The notes under the pieces: generated by a model
Databases searched by the model: none
What the model was told of the DNA's origin: nothing
The model's input: the letters and a program-made list of their open reading frames with translations, nothing else
Origin: Symsagittifera roscoffensis
Lineage: Eukaryota; Xenacoelomorpha; Acoela; Convolutidae
Assembly: GCF_963678635.1 (NCBI RefSeq)
Contig: NC_087068.1
Span: forward strand, 21,479,029-21,543,028
Length of the DNA: 64,000 bases
Reading direction: 5' to 3'
Position numbers and translations under genes: made by a program
In this document: in pieces, positions 55,986 through 64,000 of the stretch
How positions within the stretch are numbered: the first letter of the stretch is position 1
Layout of the letters: each line of letters begins with the position of its first letter

Positions 55986-57239
55986 AAGTGTATCAGCAGA
56001 ACTGAGAATTTGAATTATTGTCAATTATTGTTGAAATCTTTCTTTTCTCTATCAGACTATCAGCTTGTAACCTTCAGGCGTCTAGAACACAAACTTCGGT
56101 AGAATTCTCTGAGGAACTGTTCCAGATCCACAACTACATTATCCATTCGATCGATACCTTTATTTCAAAATTTTTTGAAAGAGAGCAAATGTATTACATT
56201 TGTCTGATTCAATTTTTTGAGCATCTCCAAAAATCATAGCGTATATAACTTTCGGGATTTTAAGTAGCACTTTTGGCCTGCCCGGGTCTTATGATCTTGG
56301 ATTTTGTAGTGCTAAAAGCTTCTCCCGGTTCACGAATGTTATACATACATCTTTGGTGCAGTTTTTGATTGTCGAAACATTGTATCCAGTAATTGTTTTA
56401 ATCACAAAACTGTGGTTGCTGGTTTGAAATAATGAACCCATTTGCAAAAATCTGTCCTATTATTGATATCGAAAAGCAGAACTTGCGCCTATCAGTCCAA
56501 TAATGTTTGTTGACTACACTTGTAGGAACTCAGGAACTTTGCTAATTTGGAGTCACATGCAGCTATTTTTCTTGAAAGCTTATTTACTTTTTGGAGTGTT
56601 CAGTTATTGTGATTTATCACCCATGCTGGTTCATAGGCGGGACCGCCTGTCATGCTCTTTTGTAACTTTTTAACAGTCTCCTTCGAACGCGGAATCATTT
56701 TCAACAATGTTCTATTCCCAAAGTTAGACGATATAGGTTTCTCTCAGTTGTTATTCTCAAGAAAATCTGCAAAATTTGATGTTTCAAAATTTACAACATT
56801 TGATACCATAGGTTTGATTTTCTATCACTTGATGAAAATTTCAAATAGTACAATGAAAACCTAGTTCCAAGTCTCCGAAAGCTGATTAATCATCGTCTTT
56901 CAAAAATTTTCTTTTGTTGGTTCCTAAGTTTTGTTCAACAACACCTCTTAAAACTCTATTGATAAATTACCAACAGTTACCTGAAACAAAATTGCTCAAA
57001 TATGTCTTGGATATATACAAAATTTTAAGTATTTCAGCTCCTAAACCTCTCAAAACAACGTTGATTTTTTCAATTCTATCAAAAATATTGAGAACACGGC
57101 ATAAAACTAACAAAGTAGGGCAAGCTTGCGCCTAACTTTGTTGTTACTCTTTTTATTATGTTTCAAATCTCAATCCATGTTCATATCAAAGCGAAGCCCT
57201 GAATAATCCGACTGCTCTTTAACGTCTTGAAACATCATT

Positions 57240-59184
57240 ACGAGGCCAAACTGTGCACTGGATAGGAGCACAATTTTGTGTCTGTATGTTCCTGGATTCC
57301 AGAGACAAGTCTTTAAACATGTTAAAATTTTGTCGGAACAATCAAAGAGAAGGAAAGAACAAAAAAAGAACAAAGGGAGCGTCCTTGTTGCGGAAACCGC
57401 TCATAATGCACTAAATGCACAGTTTGGCCTCGTAATGATTTCTTTGAAAACATCATACCGAAAAAAAATGAACAAATTTTTAGCTTCAAAAAATTGGAAA
57501 AAATTGCTGGATTTTTTGAAAGAAAATCCCATCAATATGCCAAACACAAAGTGATGTTCTTAAATTCTAGTAATTTATTAGTAATACCAAATATTTCGAC
57601 TCAATTCATTTGGGAATACTTTTGCGCGGATTAAACATCCGCATCCGCATACGCGTTAATAGCTCAAATTATCTCGCGCTTTTTAAATCCCAAATTGGTG
57701 AAGTTTGCTAGTTGGCTTTCAATCCCATATAACTTTCCAAAAAATGATCACAGATAAGACCTACTTTTTCAAAAATGGCTACTTAAAAAACCAAAATTGA
57801 TTTTAAGAAAAAAAAACCACCCGAGCAAAAATAAATTGTTAACTTTCTTCGAAAGTTGGAACTATAAATCTTTTGCTTGATTTAGATAGAAGTTTTTGTT
57901 CCATTTTTTTTAATGGAGGGAATAATTGTGCTTGGAGTGTTTTTTCTATAGAAAAATTTCCATTTTCAACAACAAATTTTTTCAACGATTTTTTTAATGA
58001 GCACTTTCTCATTTTCATTGCCTGAGCTTATTTTTAAGAAGATATTTCAACGTGATCATTTGTTAACGAGCTATGGGGTTTCATTCCACGACATTTTTCT
58101 TTTCTTGATCTTTGTTGCTGTTTTGGATTCCACAATCAAATAGTTAAAACACTACATCTCTCAAAATTACTCCAAAACAGGCAATTATGCGGAATCTGCA
58201 ACGAAGGTTGGCGAATCCAGAACTGCGAATCCAGAAGATATTTCAACGTGATCATTTGTTAACGAGCTATGGGGTTTCATTCCACGACATTTTTCTTTTC
58301 TTGATCTTTGTTGCTGTTTTGGATTCCACAATCAAATAGTTAAAACACTACATCTCTCAAAATTACTCCAAAACAGGCAATTATGCGGAATCTGCAACGA
58401 AGGTTGGCGAATCCAGAACTGTTTATAAAATGCACAAACAAAGAATAATACATGTGTTTAATAAATTAGGTTATTGCAGAATCCGCAAATTGTTATTGGA
58501 ATCCTCAAATTGTAAGCAAAATACGCAAAGTGTAAGCGGAAATTTTGCAAAATCCACTCAAAATTTTCGGAGTCCTCTTGCCATTTGCCTTTTTTGCTTA
58601 CAACTGCTCAATCCGGAACAACAAACTATGTTCGCTCGTTTCGGAATCCGTGAAAAAGTTAAGGTGACGAAAAAATTTACGTTACAATTTTTTTCGCGCG
58701 GAGTCCACGGAAATTTTGTAAGTGGAATCCTCTTACATTATGGGACATGTTTACAGACTTATCCCTGATTCCAGTGTCCTACAGGCAGCAATGGGTGCGC
58801 CTATCGAGTGCACGGTTTGACCTCTGTAAGTTCTTTTGTTTTCAAAACTTTATGTATGTATTTAAAGTGTACACTACTCCACAGAGCTTAAAAGACAGTT
58901 GGATCATTCTGGGCTTCGACCTGATACGAGCAGTCTTCTCTCATATAAAGTTGATTCTAAAAAGTTGCAACAGAAAAATGTGGATTTCAAGTAAGTTGGT
59001 CAAAGCTTGTCATTTGAAACTCAATCATTAATCAAATCTGTTACGGGAGAAATAGAAGAGTGTAAATTATACTGAAGTCGTCCTATAATGACATTCGTTG
59101 CCAGTTCACTTTTTGTTGGCAAAAAATAGTCATTGGTGATTCTTGGGTGATTTTCTGGGGCAACTCTTGGGTTCTTGCAACTCT
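57240..59184 (+). repeat. Tandem duplication, copy 1 (about 1.94 kb)
   Basis: Starts CGAGGCCAAACTGTGCACTG and runs to the identical start of copy 2 at 59,185. Nearly identical to copy 2 (few substitutions), so recent or an assembly effect. It contains an extra 196-bp internal tandem duplication (58,037-58,232 and 58,233-58,428). It includes family C sequence (58.4-58.8 kb). The open frames inside (e.g. 58,430-58,768, 112 codons) recur in both copies only because the DNA is duplicated. Confidence 0.92.
58037..58428 (+). repeat. 196-bp tandem duplication inside copy 1
   Basis: AGAAGATATTTCAACGTGAT recurs 196 bp apart, and the following sequence to GCGAATCCAGAACTG is repeated. Copy 2 has only one instance, which explains the 1,944 versus 1,748 offset between matching positions. 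Confidence 0.9.
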
Positions 59185-60924
59185 CGAGGCCAAACTGTGC
59201 ACTGGATAGGAGCACAATTTTGTGTCTGTATGTTCCTGGATTCCAGAGACAAGTTTTTAAACATGTTAAAATTTTGTCGGAACAATCAAAGAGAAGGAAA
59301 GAACAAAAAAAGAACAAAGGGAGCGTCCTTGTTGCGGAAACCGCTCATAATGCACTAAATGCACAGTTTGGCCTCGTAATGATTTCTTTGAAAACATCAT
59401 ACCGAAAAAAAATGAACAAATTTTTAGCTTCAAAAAATTGGAAAAAATTGCTGGATTTTTCGAAAGAAAATCCCATCAATATGCCAAACACAAAGTGATG
59501 TTCTTAAATTCTAGTAATTTATTAGTAATACCAAATATTTCGACTCAATTCATTTGGGAATACTTTTGCGCGGATTAAACACCCGCATCCGCATACGCGT
59601 TAATAGCTCAAATTATCTCGCGCTTTTTAAATCCCAAATTGGTGAAGTTTGCTAGTTGGCTTTCAATCCCATATAACTTTCCAAAAAATGATCACAGATA
59701 AGATCTACTTTTTCAAAAATGGCTACTTAAAAAACCAAAATTGATTTTAAGAAAAAAAAACCACCCGAGCAAAAATAAATTGTTAACTTTCTTCGAAAGT
59801 TGGAACTATAAATCTTTTGCTTGATTTAGATAGAAGTTTTTGTTCCATTTTTTTTAATGGAGGGAATAATTGTGCTTGGAGCGTTTTTTCTATAGAAAAA
59901 TTTCCATTTTCAACAACAAATTTTTTCAACGATTTTTTTAATGAGCACTTTCTCATTTTCATTGCCTGAGCTTATTTTTAAGAAGATATTTCAACGTGAT
60001 CATTTGTTAACGAGCTATGGGGTTTCATTCCACGACATTTTTCTTTTCTTGATCTTTGTTGCTGTTTTGGATTCCACAATCAAATAGTTAAAACACTACA
60101 TCTCTCAAAATTACTCCAAAACAGGCAATTATGCGGAATCTGCAACGAAGGTTGGCGAATCCAGAACTGTTTATAAAATGCACAAACAAAGAATAATACA
60201 TGTGTTTAATAAATTAGGTTATTGCAGAATCCGCAAATTGTTATTGGAATCCTCAAATTGTAAGCAAAATACGCAAAGTGTAAGCGGAAATTTTGCAAAA
60301 TCCACTCAAAATTTTCGGAGTCCTCTTGCCATTTGCCTTTTTTGCTTACAACTGCTCAATCCGGAACAACAAACTATGTTCGCTCGTTTCGGAATCCGTG
60401 AAAAAGTTAAGGTGACGAAAAAATTTACGTTACAATTTTTTTCGCGCGGAGTCCACGGAAATTTTGTAAGTGGAATCCTCTTACATTATGGGACATGTTT
60501 ACAGACTTATCCCTGATTCCAGTGTCCTACAGGCAGCAATGGGTGCGCCTATCGAGTGCACGGTTTGACCTCTGTAAGTTCTTTTGTTTTCAAAACTTTA
60601 TGTATGTATTTAAAGTGTACACTACTCCACAGAGCTTAAAAGACAGTTGGATCATTCTGGGCTTCGACCTGATACGAGCAGTCTTCTCTCATATAAAGTT
60701 GATTCTAAAAAGTTGCAACAGAAAAATGTGGATTTCAAGTAAGTTGGTCAAAGCTTGTCATTTGAAACTCAATCATTAATCAAATCTGTTACGGGAGAAA
60801 TAGAAGAGTGTAAATTATACTGAAGTCGTCCTATAATGACATTCGTTGCCAGTTCACTTTTTGTTGGCAAAAAATAGTCATTGGTGATTCTTGGGTGATT
60901 TTCTGGGGCAACTCTTGGGTTCTT
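59185..60924 (+). repeat. Tandem duplication, copy 2 (about 1.74 kb)
   Basis: Direct repeat of 57,240-59,184 without the 196-bp insertion. It ends at GGGCAACTCTTGGGTTCTT, where copy 1 continues into copy 2 and copy 2 continues into unrelated CGCCGCCCTTCC. Confidence 0.92.
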
Positions 60925-60929
60925 CGCCG

Positions 60930-61975
60930 CCCTTCCCTAAAAATTTTTGTGTATTGGGGCCGAAGAGTCCTTATGAAAATTTTCGTGGTTTCAGCCAAAA
61001 ACATAAAAATTAAAATAGTACAAAAAAGTGACCCTTTCTAAAAAAAAAATTGGCTGTCAGAATTGAGGGGTTACAGCACTTGGAGTTTTCACTTAATTTC
61101 AAACTGTTCCATTGACATGGCATACAAAAGCTTCAAATGACTTCAAACGAAGAAATCATTACACACATCCTTTTCACTAAAACCGTTGGCATTGTTAAAT
61201 CCTTCCTTAGTTTTTACATTTCTTTGGCGGCAGATGCGGGAAAAATAAACAAACCGCTCATGAAAAATGTTAACTGATTCCTCGGTTGAAGATTCAATTT
61301 AAACATTTACTTAATCACTTTCTTCATATGTTCAAACTATTGATGGTAACAGTGCTAAAAACCAGCATTAGGCTAGCAAAATTCATAATCTCTCAAAGTA
61401 TTAATATTTTACTGCTAAAAAGTTCTATTTGCGGATAGTTTTCATCGTAAATGTTATGAAGAGACCACGCCAGAACAAAAGCAACCATAGAAAAGAATTG
61501 AAACTACAGCTATATTATTTTATCGTCAATAAAAAAGACATGTGTTAGTGCTTTTTCAATTATTTTTGAAATAAGAGCTTTGAGACTAAACGCATTTCTT
61601 CGCATTTTTACAATACCAAATTGCATGCTGAAGAATCTGACTTTTATACTGTTTTGGCTGATTATTTAAAAGCTATATTGTTTTTAAGCGTTAGTCCTTC
61701 AAATAACGGAGGGTTCCAAACCCAAATGCCTCCGCTAAACCCGAAAGAATATTTACCCACCAAATAACAACAAACTAACAGTCAGCTTTGCTTATCATTG
61801 GTGTTCCTCTTTATATTTAACGATTGATCTGCAGTCAAATATTGTCCACAAAGATTCCAAAATAACATTCTTCTAATTCTTTCTGATTCTCAATCTTACA
61901 AGAAAGTATTGCAAAAATTGTTCAAGAAGTTACTTGGTTTCTAAATGAGAATATTTTAACTATCTGTTCACGAAA
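60930..61975. other. Upstream region of the MFSD4-like gene
   Basis: AT-rich, no gene. It must hold the 5' UTR and promoter of the transporter (or an upstream intron), but no core promoter element could be picked out with confidence. Confidence 0.4.
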
Positions 61976-61977
61976 CT

Positions 61978-62252
61978 ATGAAGCTCGACACGGTTTCTTC
62001 ACACGCCTCGGGTCGGAAATACGCGGTGAATATGGGCGAAGCAGGGGCAATATTTCGAAAGAACTACATCCAAACTATTTCTTACTGGGCGGCGTTTTTG
62101 ATATTCGGGATGTGCGTTGCTGTTTTGGGTCCGACGTTGTTAGATTTGGGTTGCATTACTAAATCAACAATTACAGAAATGAGTTGGGTCATTTTTGCCC
62201 AAACTGGTTGCACACTTTTGGGGTCGGTGTCGGCTGGATACTTTTGCAACAA
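61978..62252 (+). CDS. MFSD4: MFSD4-like major facilitator transporter, first coding exon
   Basis: ATG at 61,978 opens 91 codons plus two bases, ending before GTGAGT at 62,253. The N-terminal cytoplasmic segment is followed by IFRKNYIQTISYWAAFLIFG and CVAVLGPTLLDLGC, then EMSWVIFAQTGCTLLGSVSA and GYF. The LGPTLLDL motif with preceding N-x-x-x-x-x-x-Y-W and following x-x-x-SWVFF-x-Q-x-x-x-LLGS matches the first two membrane helices of MFSD4A/MFSD4B (MFS sugar/solute carriers). The remaining helices lie beyond the window. Which paralogue, and the substrate, cannot be decided from this exon. Confidence 0.88.
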
Positions 62253-62689
62253 GTGAGTTTCAAACACACTCTGACAATATCAACAATGTTTTCAGAAAGT
62301 GGAAGAATAAATTAAATTTCCTTTTTTAAACTAGAGAATTGTTTTGATGAGTGGAGTGCTTAGGCATTTTATGAAAGGGTTGCACTTTTTTTGTAAAGGC
62401 TTAGTATTTTTACAAGCCAAAAATTTTGGAGGAAATCCGCTTTTTCAAGCACTTTTTGAAAGGTTGAAGAATTTTAGTTTTTGCTTATGGTATAAAAGTA
62501 TTTCATTTAGGCAAGAAACTTTTATGATTGACAAAGAGGTGAACGAATTTTCATTTTTTTTGAAAAATTCCCACACGTGAGAAGATTGTAGATCTGCACC
62601 TGATAACGCTAAATTCAGCCAGTCTGATTTTAGAAAGTAAAACTGAATCATGAATCATTGGCACTATTTTATGACGTTAATTTTCGACC

Positions 62690-62998
62690 AGTAGCGTGCC
62701 GAGTGGGGAGGGGGGGAGGTGGTGGACTCGAGGTTGCCAAATTTTTCCAAAGGCTCCCCCTTTTGGTAAAACTTTACAACATCAATTTTTGGCTGAACAA
62801 CCTCAAAATTTTTCTAAAAGCGCCTTTGGCACCAGTATAACTAAATTTTAGGGGGAGCACGCGCCAACATAACCGCATTTTTTAATCAAAATTTTCCAAA
62901 AATTGCCTAAAATCGCCGTCTGCGTGCGTCGCAGAAAATTCAAAAAAACGCACAAACACCCCCCGCCCCACCCTGTAGAAAAATTTCTGCACATGCAA
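62690..62998 (+). repeat. Dispersed repeat family A, copy 3
   Basis: GTAGCGTGCCGAGTGGGG, a G-run, AAAGCGCCTTTGGCACCAGT, AGGGGGAGCACGCGCCAACA, then a tail TTTCTGCACATGCAACTG. The start and tail suggest the full family unit is about 300 bp. More diverged than copies 1 and 2. Confidence 0.75.
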
Positions 62999-63539
62999 CT
63001 GTTTTCGACTTATCGAACCAAAAAGTTAAGGCGTTTTTGTTGGCGCTAGAACTTCAATTTGACGAAATGCGCTCCAAAAAACTGTGAACAAAAATGGCTT
63101 GCGTGCTGTGAAAAAAGTGTGAGGTAAAATGGCAAGCGCGTCGTGAAAAAACGTGACCAAAAATGACGGAACAACAAAACGGCAAAAATTCAATTTTTTT
63201 TGCAACAAAATTTTAACGAAAACTCTTTATTCGCCACTCAATTCAATAGTATAAGAAAACTAGCAAACTAAGCCGACAGTTTTTTGGTGGAAATAATATT
63301 GTAAGAAAATGAAATTAAACTTTTATTCCTCAGATAAAAAATACAACTATTTTTCAAAACGCTTTTTTTTCCAAAGCAATTTCCAAAGCTTGTACAATTT
63401 TCAATCAATGATCAAAAAGTTTACGTTACCAAAAAACCAATCAAAAGTTAAGCTTTTAAAAATATGATTTTTCACATGATTTTCTACGCAACTTACGCTT
63501 AAAGTAAACCACAACCAAGTCACAAGAAAATAGTTAGAG

Positions 63540-63760
63540 ATTAGCCTGGGTAAAATTATTGTTCCGAATTTTGTAAGGAAAATAACGGAATATTTGTGCT
63601 CGGGTGGGTTTTTTTTTATTCAGGCAAATTTCGACTTTTTAACTAGCCATTTTTGACAGAGTTTTTTTAATATTTTTTAAAAGCTATTGTTGTCCTGAGC
63701 CTAAACTTAAAAAGATATTTCACCTGTGATCCTTATTTTAAAGTTATGGGGGTTTAAAGA
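63540..63760. repeat. Family C-related fragment
   Basis: TTTGTGCTCGGGTGGGTTTT and AACTAGCCATTTTTGACAG match, in inverted sense, CCACCCGAGCAAAAATA and AAATGGCTACTTAAAAAACC at 57.77-57.83 kb. AAAAAGATATTTCACCTGTG and TTATGGGGGTTT follow, as in the 58.04-kb segment. Confidence 0.5.
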
Positions 63761-64000
63761 TTGCAATTCTGGCCAATTTGGGACAATTATCGAGCGATAT
63801 ATTTTGCGCTAATAACGCGTAAGCGGAGATTTAATCCTTCTAGAAATCGTTCCAAATTGGTTGAAGGAAGCTTATTTGCCAGAACTGATCTGTTACTAGG
63901 AGCAAAGTCTATCACTTTGTACTTAATATGGCGTGAGGGGGGATGTTTTAACAAAAAATCTCAAATTTAAATTTTTTTTATTACATTTAAAATTTTCATG

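Larger units (their letters stand above)
62253..64000 (+). other. First intron of the MFSD4-like gene (partial)
   Basis: No further exon was recognised before the window ends. It contains a family A copy (62.69-63.0 kb) and a family C-related segment (63.54-63.76 kb). Confidence 0.6.

Noticed and set aside
57276-57554. 92-codon lysine-rich frame repeated at 59,175-59,498
   Set aside because: Same reason: duplicated repeat DNA; low complexity.
58430-58768. 112-codon frame repeated at 60,178
   Set aside because: Conserved only because the 1.9-kb DNA is a recent duplication; it lies in family C repeat and has no recognised domain.

Overview
This is animal nuclear DNA. It is AT-rich, its genes are split by GT-AG introns, the standard genetic code is used, and most of the window is non-coding repeat. 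The best-supported gene is the 3' end of a classical cadherin of the LamG/EGF-bearing type III (CadN-like) class. With the repeat-rich surroundings this points to a non-vertebrate metazoan; I cannot name the phylum from this window.

Layout. (1) About 0.4-19.6 kb, plus strand: the last eight exons of the cadherin (709 residues: end of one LamG, EGF, second LamG, EGF-type cysteine region, transmembrane helix, catenin-binding tail). All seven exon junctions keep phase. (2) The penultimate intron is 14.15 kb. It holds a complete antisense four-exon gene (12,191 down to 6,874) for an unrecognised 308-residue single-pass membrane protein, plus a hAT-type MITE, dispersed repeats, a large imperfect inverted repeat around the last exon of the nested gene, and eroded coding fragments at 12.8-17.2 kb. 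(3) 19.6-36 kb: a tandem duplication (20.5-23.1 kb), small palindromic elements, an intact 207-codon minus-strand ORF (25,990-26,613), a dead LINE reverse transcriptase (about 28.2-28.9 kb), a tRNA-Arg(UCG)-like gene inside a foldback-like element (31.2-32.0 kb), and two eroded coding remnants (32.4-33.1 and 34.4-35.1 kb). (4) About 35.97-49.92 kb: a giant palindromic, foldback-like structure. Its outer arms are about 133-bp satellite monomers in opposite orientation; its inner arms are unique sequence with two palindrome centres. (5) 49.9-52.0 kb: a strand-asymmetric segment with overlapping minus-strand ORFs. (6) 54-61 kb: dispersed repeats and a near-identical 1.9/1.7-kb tandem duplication. 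(7) 61,978-62,252: the first coding exon of an MFSD4-like transporter, whose intron runs off the window.

The cadherin (adhesion, catenin coupling) and the MFSD4-like transporter are ordinary conserved animal genes with no evident functional link. The most novel items are the nested antisense membrane-protein gene and the giant satellite-armed palindrome. Everything here comes from reading the sequence by eye. Repeat boundaries are approximate (tens of bases), and splice-junction coordinates are inferred from GT/AG plus phase.
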